Source: Struthio camelus (lineage: Eukaryota; Chordata; Aves; Struthioniformes; Struthionidae). Taken from it: 64,000 nt of DNA. A program made the translations under genes and the position numbers. The notes under the pieces were generated by a model. That model ran no database searches. It saw only the letters and a list, made by a program, of their open reading frames with translations, and had not been told where the DNA came from. The stretch lies in contig NC_090967.1 of NCBI RefSeq assembly GCF_040807025.1, forward strand, positions 5,330,001-5,394,000. The letters run 5' to 3'. Every line of letters begins with the position of its first letter. Position 1 is the first letter of the stretch. Positions 15,301-28,600 of this stretch are shown piece after piece.

Positions 15301-16578
15301 AAGAAAGTTATGGTCTTTTTGTTCCTCTTAGGTTATCCTTATTGCTTGGGGATCTGGAAGGGAGAGCAAAGCTCTCTCCTGTTGTGGGAGTTCTATTTGT
15401 TCGCTTTTACTGTTTTGCAGGTTCTGGTGTTGCCTTGATGTCTAACTTTGAGCAATTGTTGCGTGGGGTCTGGAGGCCAGAAACAAATGAAATTCTTCAT
15501 ATGTCCTTGTAAGTAGCTAGACTGTAAATTCTCTGTCAGTCTGAAAATGGAATTTGAAGAACCATTCAGGACCGGATACAAACTATGCAAACCTTCTGAA
15601 CAACCGGCTTATTTCTCTTCCAGCCCTACAAAGGCTAGTCTGTATGGCACACTTCTCTTCACTCTGCAACAAACTCACTGGCTCCCCATCTCTGAAGCCA
15701 ACCTCATCTTCTTTTTCACCATGTTCATGATGGTTTGCAAGGTAAGTTTACAGCAGATTCGCTGCTAAAAAATCTGCAGAACCAGAGAAGAAAGGGGGTG
15801 TAGAATCAAGTGGGGGAGTTCACCAGTTTAAGCTGAAACACTGGCTTTGGAATGCTGCTTTCTACCGTTTAGTGGGTTCTGCTGGTCTGTGCCTCCTGAC
15901 TTTCCAGAACTTCCATGTAGGTGCCCGTGTTTTCTTGCCCATGCAGAGTTTCTAAATGAGTTAGGTTCATGAATAAGTGAAAAACTGCAAATGTTACTTT
16001 CAAGAAAATTAGTGATAAAAATGAGTTACTCTGCAGGGTAATTAGAAAGCAACCTATGAGATCCACTGGTTTCTGTTAAGAAATACTAGGGCTAATTCTT
16101 GCACTTAGCTTTGGTCATCTTTCTAAGTCGCTGCTGAAGGCATTGCCTGTACGCACCAGGGAAGATCTGTTCAAGAAATTATAGACTGAATTCTCCATCA
16201 TGAGGGCACTATGGCTGAGGAAGATCCTTGCAAAACACCCTCAAGTCATGTAGCAGTAGGGACTCTTATCTGTGGCTAATGGGACGCTCTAAGAGTTAGC
16301 ATTTCATCACTGATGTATGTGATTGTTAACTCTAAGTATCTGCTGTTGCATGGCAGGTTTTCATGACAGCAACTCACTCTCATGCCTCACCTTTTGCTCC
16401 CGTTGAAGACTTCATCTGCCCAGTTTTCTTTGGCTCTGTTTCTGGTGGACACGCTAGTCATCATCACGACCAGCACGAAGCCTCCCATGATGTTTCCCAT
16501 TCTCCACCTCCTCCTGCAAAGTCTAAGGAGGAGCTAAATGAAGGCACAAGGAAACGGAAAGCAAAAAAAGCGGAATAA
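12129..16578 (+). CDS. TMEM38A: Trimeric intracellular cation channel type A (TRIC-A)
   Basis: TMEM38A is a homotrimeric K+-permeable channel of the sarco/endoplasmic reticulum that supplies counter-ions during Ca2+ release, mainly in excitable cells. Exons: 12129-12252, 14222-14378, 14956-15131, 15421-15508, 15624-15741, 16357-16578, all GT..AG, giving 294 aa (human about 299). Diagnostic stretches: [16 protein letters not shown] (first membrane segment), [20 protein letters not shown], the pore-lining KEVVRVRK motif, [22 protein letters not shown] and PTKASLYG. The C-terminus is hydrophilic and His/Pro-rich, ending in a basic RKRKAKKAE tail like mammalian TRIC-A. The His cluster before GWFVM is three residues shorter than in human. 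The start is the first ATG in the CpG island and matches the family start MEL. Identification is secure. Confidence 0.96.
12362..12391 (+). repeat. (AGC)10 trinucleotide repeat
   Basis: Ten perfect AGC units lie in TMEM38A intron 1, 109 bp after the exon 1 donor and inside the CpG island. It is non-coding in the spliced gene. Confidence 0.95.
12392..14221 (+). other. TMEM38A: Remainder of TMEM38A intron 1
   Basis: Intronic sequence between exons 1 and 2. It contains an (AAAC)n microsatellite but no other element I recognise. Confidence 0.7.
13581..13608 (+). repeat. (AAAC)n microsatellite
   Basis: About six AAAC units in TMEM38A intron 1. No target-site duplication or element body is seen beside it. 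Confidence 0.85.
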
Positions 16579-16592
16579 AAAAACAACCACAC

Positions 16593-16598
16593 AATAAA
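16593..16598 (+). terminator. TMEM38A: Candidate poly(A) signal of TMEM38A
   Basis: AATAAA begins 14 bases after the TMEM38A stop codon, preceded by another AATAAA-like string that overlaps the stop. Use of a signal this close would give an extremely short 3' UTR. A longer UTR using a later AATAAA (for example near 18510) is equally possible. Confidence 0.4.
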
Positions 16599-19497
16599 TA
16601 AGCCAAGAAAATTCTTCCAGAGCTGCATCTCAAAGCCACCTTAAACGAGTGACCTCGTTTATCCTCCAGTCCTTCTCTCTGAGACTTCAGAGAAGAGTTA
16701 GAAGCCAGGACACTGCCAGGCGGGTCCCTGAATTTCATCTGTGCTCTCTTTGCTGCTTCTTGCTACTTGGTCTCTGTCTCTCTATTCTGAGCTTGTTTTC
16801 AGGGATTTGTAGATTTGTGCCAGGATGATGCTTGGGTGCCAGTTCCCAAACTGTCAGCAATTATGATGCAGCATTTTCAATTGATGTAAAATCTTTTCAT
16901 TGTATTAATTTTTGAATGGAGAGAGTGGTTTGTGCTCCTGCAACTTAATAGGTTCCTTTGCATTTTCATTAACCTTTTTGATGTCTACCACAACAGCAAA
17001 CTGTTTAGACGCAATCCACGTGGAAATTGAATTTTCATACTCAAGGAAATTAAATGGTCTCATATGACCCTGATCTAATTTTCTTAGCTCCTGCATCTGC
17101 AGTATCTCCAGTTAATGTGACATTTTAGATGCGATAAGGACATCAATGCTGGTGTCCTGGACAAATTCCACTTTGGGTAATTACATTTTTCTCATCTAAA
17201 TTCCCTCTAATTCTTAATGAATGTAACATCTCTTTCTTAGCTAAGTCTTTGTTTGCAAGGGCTTTGAAGCTGCAAAATGCTCTAAGTGCTATGTATTGGT
17301 ACTGTTACTATTCTGAACTGCTGTGTAGTGTTGCTGCACATTGTTAACAATTGTGTGTCCCACCTCAAACCTCACTGTGTTTAACTGAGGAAGAAGCATG
17401 GTTCTGGTTTGTTTATAATCCTGTGGGATACATGAAGGGTGTATAAGTGTAAATGAGTATTTATTACTATTTATTTCTAATTGTCAAGGCACTAAATTAA
17501 TGGACCTGAAACTGGCTTTTTAAAAAAGCTTTGCGCCTTTGTATACAGAATTTGATACTTTTAAGTACAGTCCTAAGCCCACAGCTACAATCTGGCTTGC
17601 GCGTGAAGTAGTTTCTGGTGTGCCGGAGGCCAGCTTCAACTCTTTTCCTATGTCCAGAAAGGAGTATTTCCCATGTTTTTAAACTAACATTTAAGGGCTG
17701 TGAGGGGATCCACACCAAATGGATCGAAATTACCTTAAAGGACTGATAAGAGAACACCAGCTGAAGAAATCGAGTATCCTTTGTAGGTCTTCTCAGTCAA
17801 ACTGCTGACCTGTGGAAGGAGCCTGTGTCCAGTGAGTGAAGGAGAGGATCAAATGTCTTGCATGGCTCAGGGAGGAGTCTGTCAGTTCCTTCACGTTCAG
17901 CTTGGTGAATATTGGCTTTTAGACTAATTTCAAGCTGTTCTTATAACTGATTTTGTTGTTAAAAGCATCATCTGAAGCACTGTGCCCTAAGGACCTGAAT
18001 TTGCTCCGAGTTTTTTTCATCACCAAGAGCTGGGATCATTGCTGTGGAAACAACATGCTTGGGGATGGAGCCTTGGGCCATCCCCAACAATAAGTTTTTT
18101 TTGCTGTCGTCTTGAAGTTGAAAGTGGTGGTAAAGTGAGGGGCTTGAAACTGAGAATACATATTGGAGGGCTTTAAGAACTCCCCCCTTTTTTGTCCCTC
18201 TTGGAAAATTGAAACTCCCACGGTTAATTTAAAAAAAGAGCACCTGCAACCTAAAGATTCTTGTATACAACTGATGAAAGCCAGTACATGAGGTCAGATT
18301 TACTGTGGGCTTGGGTTTTGAAAGTGCCTTAACTTTGTGACTCCTCCCTCCCCTTTGGTAGAAAACAGGAATTCTACCTGACAACTGTCTGGTTTTGCAG
18401 ATACTATTCTACTGAAACCTGATGTATCACTAGCATGCAGAAGACTGTAATTCATGTTTTATGAGATGTCTGATTTAAGGGGAATTTTGTTTTATGAAAG
18501 CCCTCAACAAAATAAAAATTGTGAAGTGATTCTGATTGCTCAATGGCACTTGAGCAAATACGCGCGTTTCTTTTACTCTCGCCAGGGACGTTTCCCGGAG
18601 GGGCGGAATAACTTGCTTCCACGGCACAGAGCTGGGAACGCTAAGGAGAACTCGGTGCAGTCCGTCTTCTGGCTGATTAAATGAAGATCTGGAAAGGGCT
18701 ACTTATTCTCTTAAGGATGTTGCTTCTCTCCCCCCATATCTAACTCTTAAAATGTTTATCAGTATTCCCTTATTTATCATAGCAGTTGAGAATGTGCGTT
18801 ACATTGGAGCGTGGGTTTTAAAGTCTCCGTATGATCTGACCAGTGGAAAAGAAGGCCAGTGCAAGCCCTGCTGCACATTTGAAAAAAAAAAAGCCAGAAA
18901 AAAAGCACTAGGATGTTTCATGTGGTTTGACCATTCTTCTCTCCCATAACATATGCTTCAGTGTTACAAACAAATTTTGCTGAGGACCTAGATGAAATAG
19001 TAAACAAAAGCAGGCAGATGAGAGTAGGTACTTCAAATGCTTTGAAAAATCCTACAATGTCCAAACCCCATGCTGTGCTGCCTGTGCAAAACATTCCCGG
19101 CTCCAAACTCTGCAACAGCACAGGGTAGGAGAGAAGCATGCCAGGGCTTAGACTTCCACAGGACAGACGTCATTGCCTCCAAAGATGTTCTGATCTGATA
19201 ACTCCTGATGCTAACTCTAGTGAGATGTACTAAATTTAGCAATACATTTAATCCTTAAAGAGGCCCTGGTTGCCTGATGGAAAAAGCAAAGTGTTTCAGT
19301 TGCTGCTCTCAGCATTCTTGCTGATTGACAGGTTTCCCTTTCCTTTTACATGCGGCCAGCCATATAACGTGTCTACAGACTTTATCCTCACAGATCAGCT
19401 TCACAGATAAGGAAAGCTCTAAAGCCCTTATTCTGGTTGTAGAAGAAAACAAAGGATAATTCTGCAGAACACTCAATTATTCCTCACAGTAAATGAA

Positions 19498-19540
19498 GGG
19501 AAGTAAATAAACAGGGAAGTAAATAAACAGTAAATAAACT
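19498..19540 (+). repeat. Short tandem duplication
   Basis: A 16-bp unit GGGAAGTAAATAAACA occurs twice in tandem, followed by a truncated third copy (GTAAATAAAC). Intergenic; no role apparent. Confidence 0.8.
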
Positions 19541-21193
19541 AATCAAAGCAATGAATTTCTATACCTTGATAGTTTGATTATTGTCTCAGAGTTATCAGTG
19601 GGTCCTCAAAGAGGCTTCTTTCCAGGGAAAGAGGACTTCCCCAGGTATTGGAAGGGAGAACATGAAAGTTGGTATGAGTAACTTGTCCAGCTCAGTGTTT
19701 TCCATGCATCCTGTGTCTCAGGAGGGGGCAAGGGCATGCAAATCGGCAGCTGCTTCCTACCGATTTCTCCTTTGGCCTTGGATTTTGCCTTTCTCAGGTG
19801 CTGTGGATTCACTCCTTGTTGACCCTGACTTATTCTTCTAACAGCAGGGATTCTCACGTTCAGCGTCATCATTCACTGGGTGCATGGGTGCCCTGCGTGA
19901 CCTTGCCTCTGCTTCTGAAAACTGTAAGGAAAAGCCAATTAAAGGGTTTTGGATTTTGTTAAACGCCAGCAGTGAGGTCCTTACTGAGTAACCACCCACA
20001 AAACTACCACCCAGATAAGAATTTAATCCTGCCCTCACGCAGTCTGTAAAGGCGGCAGTCTGTGAGCGAGCTGTGGGGGGATGACAGCTCACTGGCTGCG
20101 TGAAGCAGACAGACAGTGAGAAAACTGATTTCCTATCATACCGTAGACTGCTCTGCCATCGTGACTCACAGTTGCTACTCACTTCATCTCTGTGATGACA
20201 TTTCTGACAAAGAGATGTCGATAGCACTAAGATCGACATTCATGAATATCTTTGAATCTGGCCTCTCTTTCACACGTACACTAGCATTTGCCTTTTTCAC
20301 ACTTTATCCCACGTCAAAGTACCATTTATAATATCTTCCATCATGACCCCTATCTGTCTTCTTTATGTTCCTAAAGAGAATTTGGAAGATTTTTTTTAGC
20401 GTGCTTGCAAACGTAACCTTTTAGGAAGAATCAGTGCGAGACTGATTTCATCGTCGAGTGCTTTAGGGTACAGGCAGGATATAGATGCAGAATGCAGAAA
20501 AACAGGTCTGATATGTTTAGAGGCCTGAACATTTTTATAGCCTGAGGAAATCCAGAACGTCCCTTGAAAAGATTTGGTTGGTTGGTTTTGTTTGTTTTTG
20601 ATTTGCAAACTACAGAAACTCTCAGCTCACCAGCAGGTACGATGCTGCTACTCCTGCAGAAAGCAAACTTCCTCATTTCCAGCTATCCCAACCCCTGATG
20701 ATTCTCATGAGACCAGGTAGATCTTGTCTTTCCAAACATGATCTGCTAATATGGGCCTGGATTCTAAAATTAATTTTGCTGGGGGCGTCCTGCTCCCTGA
20801 GCCAACTGCCTCAATCAGTGAGTCAGCTAGTTCTCTTAGATTTGTTAGTGGAAGAAATTGGTGTCATCAGCATAATGACATGTATATGCAGCGTGAGATG
20901 CAGATACCATATCACAGAGTGCTGCTGAGACACATCCTGAGCTCCAAACAACGTCTGTATTGATGCTTGTAGAACAAAAAGGTTACTACATCTCTTTCCA
21001 TCAATATCTTCCATTTTTCAGTTTGCCTGGATGCTGTCTTCATTCTCCAGACTGTCTGCTGTCCTGGGATTCCTCTTCTCCAGCATGGTATATTCTCAGC
21101 TTCCTTTATGGAGCTGACACTTTCCTCCATTATGTAGCTGTATCTGATAGCAGTGGCTTGAACAACAGTCTGCAGATCCATTACTTTTAAGCC

Positions 21194-21252
21194 CTAATGT
21201 TGGCTTAGATTTGATTTAGACCAACATAGGCTAAATTCTAATGTTGGCTTAG
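21194..21252 (+). repeat. 15-bp direct repeat
   Basis: CTAATGTTGGCTTAG is present exactly at 21194-21208 and 21238-21252, 44 bp apart, with a partly inverted-looking spacer (CCAACATAGGCTAA). It may be a local duplication. Confidence 0.75.
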
Positions 21253-22600
21253 CCCTTGTGCAGGCCTTCTCTAATGTTTGCCTCTTCAGGCAAGACTCTC
21301 TGTCTCCCTGCCTGTGTGATTTCTGATGGAAGAGGATGTCATTAATCTCTTTTTACTTGACTACATGACTGCAAAGGTTAATCACGTATTGTCTGCAGAG
21401 GGGGCCTATTACATAAATACAGATTACTAATTTTTCCTTAATTACTCCTCTGTGTGCCTGGGATAGAAAGGGATAGAAAACCGCCTCTTAAGTCTCATTT
21501 TACGAGATAAACTGAAAAACAGCAGCTGCTCTTGCTGAACTTAGGTTTTCTCTGATATGCTCAGTTCAGAGTTTCCTGGAAAAGGCTAAAAGCCGCATAA
21601 GCTATGGTCTTCTGTGGGGAAATGGGGAAGTAGAAAATAGCTCTGAGTAAATCTGCTTGGCTGGTACAGCACCATTTGTTTCCACAGGTCATAGAGAAAG
21701 CAGCATGTCTTACAAGAAAAGCTGTATCCAGCTATCACGATGATCTGGATTTACAGAACCTCTAAGATTATTGAGAAGAAAGTACACATCAAACTGACTT
21801 CAACAGACTTTTTGGTTAGTATAGACAAGGACCAAAAGAAAAGCAAAACTCTGTCTGTCTAGTTCTAAGGCTGATAATCACTCTCTTCAGTCAAAATTTT
21901 AGAACTTGGACAGCTGAAGTTGGTTTCTTATTTCAGTAACTCGAAATAATAAAGATACTAATGACAGTAGCCCAGTTTTGCCAGGCCCCGGCAGTAGGAA
22001 ATATGTGTTGTGAATATTTTTAACTAAGACGGTTTAGTAATTCACTTTTGCACAGCTTGACAGAAGGCAAATGGTGACAGGGCATGGTCCCAGCCTATTA
22101 AGAAACCTGCTTTAATGGCTAAGAGTGCCTGAACCATAAATGATGCTAGTGCTGGTATGCTTACCTGATGTTGAAATACAGACAAGTATTTCCAGCATAG
22201 TCAAGGCCAGCGAACAAAGGGACTTCAGGTGTACAGCACATGATAGGGAGCACATTCGGTGCTTTAGAAGGAGGCCTTGGGGATCGTGCCCAAGTGACAA
22301 ACATTGGTTGCTATAGAGATAGTTGTCCTCTCTAAATACAGACAGATCACTCCAGGATGCAGCAGAGTTTCACTGCATCTCAGTGCAGACAGAGTCAACA
22401 ATTTCCTACAGCCCCTGTCAAAATAGCTGAAATTTTACCAGACTTTCCTTAAAGGAACCCGTCAGCTTTCCGGAGTAATGTGAAGAGTGCTGAGGTGAGC
22501 TGAGCTGTGAGAGACACCACTGACAGCTGCTTACTGCTGTTAATCATCTCTCTAAAGAACAGTCTCTGCTGAGGAGGACTTGGGGAACCTGGGTAGCAGC

Positions 22601-25600
22601 ATGAGCTTCAGTTCAGGTACACGCCGGGATCTTCTCTGTGGGAAGATGGTTCCTCTTCCTTTCCAGCCCTCCAGCCTGGTCCGAGTCTTCCTCAGCTCAG
22701 TTTTTTCAGGTAAATAAGCTGAAAAGTCCTGAAGTTGCTGAATGCTATTGGGCGCTCTCCGTTAGAACCTCCGCAGTGCTGCAATGTGGTGAGACTGCCA
22801 TGCTTATCAGTGAACCGTAAGCTTGCAGCTTCATTTGAAGGTGAAGATGCCTACAGTTTGCTGCATTTTATACACAGCTTTATTCTGTCATGCCCAATTT
22901 GCACTTAGGACTTGTCAGAGATGGCAGAATTCTGCATCAGCTCTGGAACTAATGGCATTCGCAGGGAAGCCAAATTCAGTCTAGACACCATTGTGCAATG
23001 GCTCAATGCAGGGCAACGCCTGTCTATGCACAAGACAGCTATGTTTGCAGGCTTTCTCGTAATCTTAGGCCACGCATTTGATTCCCATCTACCATTGTAA
23101 CAGCAAGAAATATTTGGGAAGAATTTCCCTTCTTGCATAATATCTGACTACTTCCCACTTCCTCTGCCTACTGGGACACAGTTGCCAGACTGAGCTTCTA
23201 AAGTGGTAACTGGCAGTGGGTAGCAATGACTCAGATTTTCAGGAATTACAAAACCCAGATTTCTCCTTCCTCTGGAAACCGTTCACTCTGTCTCAGTTTG
23301 TTAGTAAGAAAACACAGGCTTAGGCCTCCCCATTCCAGAAAAAGTTAGAAGTGCCTGTATGTCTAATTTCCAAAGAAGATACTGTAATATCTCCTCCAGT
23401 AGGAGGTAACATGATGAATATGCTGTTTGGTTGGAGAGATGTCTTCAAGCAGACAGGTCAGCATTTAGGGAAGGAATTACAGCTGCAGTTTCTGGAGGGA
23501 TTGTATGAGACCTACAGACAATTTGAAATTAGCGGGCATATAAGGACACAGCTAGTGTTAAAATATTTCCTACAATGCCCGAGTTGTGCTAGACTTCATG
23601 TATTTTCAGGAATAATTTTGGGATGAAGGATATGACGTGGCTGAATTCTCACCAAAGGATGGGGGCATAAGTTATGCTACTCTCTCGCCTAGAAGTCATT
23701 TGGGTTACATATGTAAAGTAGTACAAGGATTTCCTGTAACAACTACAATCTCTGTGAGAGCTCAGGAGTTATTCCAGGAGTATTATGCTGAGAGAGCTTG
23801 CTCCCTGTTGGACAGCAGTGCAGACATTACAGTTCCTAACCCAAGGGAGCCCTCTCCTCATCTGACACTGGCACAGACTTCATTAGTGATCACTTTTCAC
23901 TTAGAACAGTCCCAAGGAAAGCTGCAGATGCAGCCATTCCCCACCCTAATTTTAGCCTTCCCTCTTGTACTACTTTATCACATGATTAGGTAGTGCCATG
24001 ATCGTTTACAGAATTTAGGGGACAGAAAATTCCAGTCCTGAAGAAATAACAGTCTCATATGGTAACACATACATGAGCAGAAACACATTCTTTATTCTTC
24101 CCCTGTCTTTTTATTTTGCAAGTGTGGAAAATATCTATGAATATAAGACCTGTGTATCAGTGAACAGGAGAGGGTGCATGCTTCTGCATGTGAGCGCTGG
24201 GAGTGAGCATACAGGCTTGTGTTTGTGTGCATATATGTGCTTACCTTTTCCCCTTTTGGCTCTGCCTTCTTGTCTTATTTCAACTTATCTAGTTTGTGGT
24301 TTGATTTAATTCAGTGAAAATGACATTGTTAAAAGGTGTCACAAAGATTATTCTGGAAAGTGGTAATTTCTCTTTGTAATAGGCACAGCAGGAGAAGCAG
24401 CCATAAAAATTTCAGACTTGACTCTACAAAAAGATTTCCTGTGGGTAGGGCTTGCCTTTTATTGTGGCTATTTGTCACTGCTGACATGGCCAAGAGTGGG
24501 GCTGAGTAGTCTGAAATAGGATGGAGGATTTGCCACAGTAAGATGCAAGGAATACTTTTTTCTGGATTAATGCTGCTGTACTGTATTCTGACTATGCAAT
24601 CCAAGATTCTCCAGATCCAGAGTCTTCATATTAATAAATGAAAACACAGCATAGACTATGAGAGGCCACTAGGAACGTGAACCTAACCCTTAACATACAC
24701 TTGCATAGGTGATGTAGTAACAAGTCTGCAGATATCTGAAAACCACAGTTTTGCAAGACCTAACCACAATGTCATCTTTATGAAACTCTGCGCAGATCAG
24801 ATAATAGCAACATGAACTGCGTTTTCACTGTAAGGTCAAAACATGGCAACTAGGTAAAGCAACAATCAGGCTCCCAACTCCTAACTTCTGTTGTGCTGCA
24901 CAAATCCTTCCATGCAGACATGGCTACAGAGAGGGAGACCCTCCTGGAGGCAGCATATCCAGAAGCGCTGGCTTTCTGTCAGAAGCACGGCCTAATGTTT
25001 GAGGTAAATCACTTACTTTCCTGTCTGTCTTATCCAAAGGCCATCAAAATACATGGAATGGAGGAAAAAAAAAGAAATCCCCATGGATTTTCCTTAGAAG
25101 TCTCTTTGATGTCAAATATTGCTGTACTGGTTTCCTAGAGCTTTCGTTTTAAGTATATTTTTATGCTTGTGTTTCATGGATTTCAATTCAAAGTTAGGTG
25201 GTTAGTCATCTTCAAGATCTGGACACTAGGGCTTACATCACACTTTTGTGTCTTTATTCAATTGGAAGAGAGTTCATGGTATGTATAAATTCCACTGGGT
25301 ACACTTCAGGAGTAGTTGACTAGTCCTGACTATACTCATTTGCATAGAACTTTTAACATAAAAGGGGCCATTGAAATACTGGGGATCATTATCTTCTGTG
25401 ATAGAAGACAGGCTTCAAATATTGCGCCAAATAACCTACAGTTTTGAGGATCCTGGTCCTGAAAAACTGTCCAAGTTGTATACTTGGTTGTCAACGGTTC
25501 AAATGCTTCAGGTCCTTCACAGGAGAAATCTCTACTGAGAAATTTTGAATCTTGTAGAGTAGCAATAAAGTTGTACACCACTAGTTTTCAGACTGATCTA

Positions 25601-28600
25601 GAAATTAAAGTGATAGAAAGACTTAATTTCCCCATGTCACTGTTTTTTACGATAGTACTGACTGGTCTTTAAGAAGCTTAAAAAATTTTTTTGTGTGTGT
25701 GCAGGTAATTGACCTGAGATGGGGTATTTCTGAGCTTGTAGACACTGATCACAGGAATACACAACTCTGTCTGGAAGAAATTGAAGCCTGTCAGAAAATG
25801 TCAGCAGGTCCCACCTTTATTGTAAGTGCCAGCACTGCGGTGCATACTCAATCCCTATAGCTGAAGTGAGACATAAAGGGCTGGTTTTATGCACTCAGAA
25901 CTTGCAAAGGTATAGTGGAGAAGTAAGATGGTTTTCACAGTAATTAGCCTGCATGAGGAGCTTCACAAATATTTAATCAGCTAGCTGATGGGGCTGAGAA
26001 AATATCAATAACTACAGTAGTCCCTAAAAGACAAGACAGGCTGGACACACACATGCATTGTCCAGCCTTGAACATGGTTTCTTCAAAGTTAGAGATACTG
26101 GGGCTGTGTGTATTATCTGGCAGATCTAAGAGGCAGATGGAGATATATATCAAGCAAGAAGGACAATACTATTTCTTGCTCTGAGATTGCTTCCTACCCA
26201 ATACTCAATTTTGAGGAGGTTTTCGCAGTAACTAAGCAAAAAATAAAAATTCCCCAAAGAACCAGAAACAAAAATGCCATAGCAACCACTAGGGACAGAG
26301 TTAGGGTGTCACACTGCAAGCTGATCCATGCTTCTGCTCCACAAAAAGGAGAGAAACTGAAATCCCTCCAATCCCTTCTTCTAACCACTGAAAGCTCCCC
26401 ACTGCAGCAGCCCACCTCAGCTTCCTTGAGGCGCTTTGGTGACGGCCCCAAACAGAAATCCGCACCCAGAACTTCCAGGCCTGCAAAGGGGAGAGGAGAC
26501 TGTGACACCTGTAGAAGTACCAGAACTACTTTGCTTCCTTGGGTTGTTTAGGCTTTGGAAAGGGAAAAGGAAAGCTTTGCTGAACAAAGACAATAAATGC
26601 AGAGAACATGCAGTCCCAGTGAGCCTAATAGAAGCCACGAGTAAATAATAAGTAATTAAGTATTTGTGTGAGTTGCCCGATTTCCCCTGAGCCACTTCCA
26701 CCAGAGGCCAGCAATAGAGAATCTCTGTTCTGAGAGGTGAGGCAGAGACCATTAGAGCCTCACCACAGCATTACTGCATCCATGAACTCACTGTTTCTGA
26801 GCTCCCTGCGGCTCACACATCTGTTAGCAGCACCATATTGCACATGCAGATGGCACTAACCGGCATTCAGGCCATATCTTCCTCAGACTGGCTCTCACTG
26901 TGTATCTACAAATCTCACTCCAGCCAGCCACAAAGGTTTGACTACTCCCTCTCCCTCCACACAAACCAGGAGGGTTTTGTTCAAGGGTTACACGGTGGGT
27001 TCTGATCTCTGAGCTCACCCTTTCTCCGAGGTACATGGATACCAGATGCTGTCCCTTCTCAGATGTCCCTGTTCCCCAGCCCAGCCTTCAGTCCTAACTA
27101 GCAGTCTGCAGGCTCAGCCCTGCCCCCTTGCTGCCCAGGGCTCCTCCCCAAAGCCAATCTCCTCACCCCCCTCTTCGCTGTAAGGGCCTGAGGAGCAGCT
27201 CCTCTAAGGCCCCTTCTCCCCAGCCATGGGGCAGGCTGGGACTCTGCCTGGTTGTCCCCATCCAAGCAGGGAAGCTGCAAGAGGACTGCACTTCCTGGCA
27301 AGTTTCCTGAGCAGCCCTCCCTGGTGATCCCAAGTAGTAAGGCAGGCAGGCAGGCAGCCCACACCACAGCTGTCACTACAGAAGCAGTATCTGCATGTGT
27401 GGCCTTTCTTGCCTCTTGCAGGGACTCCTGGGGGACTGCTACGGGCACCAGACTGTGCCCCACCTCATCGCAGAGAAGGAGTTTGAGGCCCTAACTCTGC
27501 AGGTGTCAGGGGACTCTGCCCAGCTCCTGACGCAGTGGTACCAGCAGGATGAGAACGCGCTGCCCACCTGCTATGTGCTCCAGCAGGTTGATGGGCAGGC
27601 CTGGCACCGTGTGGAGAGACGCCTGGCCTCAGTGCTGTACGTGGCAGCCCAGAAGGCAGAGAGGTGTGGGCTGCTCAGCCCAGAGCAGAGGCACTGCTAC
27701 CACAAATCAGGTGTGTTCTGGCAGGCCTGTAATGTTATTCTAACCAGAGCTGTCAGGGAAGAGAGCTGTTTGGTTCCAGACAGCACCAGATTGCGTACAA
27801 CAGGCAGTATGCAGGGAAGGAAGAGATTTAACCATCTGCCAGATCCTGGGGAGGGAGGTTCATGCTGACTGGCAAACAGTACGCCAAATGGGGGGGAAAA
27901 AAGGAGAAACAGTCCCAGCTCACTGACCAGACTCTGGAGTACGCTTGGCTCAGAGGACATGGGGAATGCTGACCTGCTAGCATCATGTGAAATACGGAAG
28001 GACCAAACGATGTAAGTTAATGTCTGTAGATGGCTTTTCCTGTGTTCTGTTCTAGAATCAAACGCCCACATCCCCCTTTTTTTGTAGCGATTGAACGGGA
28101 GATTGAACACTGTCTCCTCGATACCCAGCAGAGCAACCTGGGGGCTTTCATAATCCTCAGAGAGGCAGAGGATTCTGACAAACAAATAGACAAAGGGACA
28201 AACTCTGAGCTGGTGGAGAAAGAGGACAACCTGGACAGTGAAGAGAAACAGCTGCTCAGCAACCTTAAAGTGAAAATTGCAAGCCATCATCCCAAACACC
28301 TCAAAGTACACACACTGGCATACAGCAAAGACTCCGGGACCGCTCAGCACAAGAGGAGTAATAAATACCTGAAACAACTCTGTGAACAGTTCACTGCTGT
28401 CACTAAACACCAGGTCTTAGAGAATCTTCGATACCAAGGACAGATCAGAGAGGAGCCAGAGAGACTTCTGGAGGAGCTGAGCCACCATGCAGCTCTGTGC
28501 CTGGAGAACTGCAGATTTTTCTGTGGGAGACAGAATTTATTGGATAACATTTTTCACCATATCAGGCAGAACAATGATAAAACGCACACAGCTCTGATCC

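Larger units (their letters stand above)
16600..22555. other. Intergenic TMEM38A-NWD1, no gene seen
   Basis: Both strands were read for coding homology and nothing was recognised. The left part may be TMEM38A 3' UTR. Small direct repeats occur at 19498-19540 and 21194-21252. No tRNA, CR1 or LTR element was recognised. Confidence 0.55.

Noticed and set aside
22305-22323. GTTGCTATAGAGATAGTTG, considered as another X-box upstream of NWD1
   Set aside because: Only the left half-site is plausible; RGYAAC is absent.
23351-23993. Two neighbouring open frames (91 and 118 codons) in NWD1 intron 1
   Set aside because: No recognisable homology, splice context or conserved motif; consistent with chance.
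26108-26551. 147-codon open frame in NWD1 intron 3
   Set aside because: Low-information sequence lacking homology; lies between two exons that join cleanly in phase.
27697-28410. 237-codon minus-strand open frame
   Set aside because: Antisense shadow of the large NWD1 exon at 28088-29360, no family resemblance.
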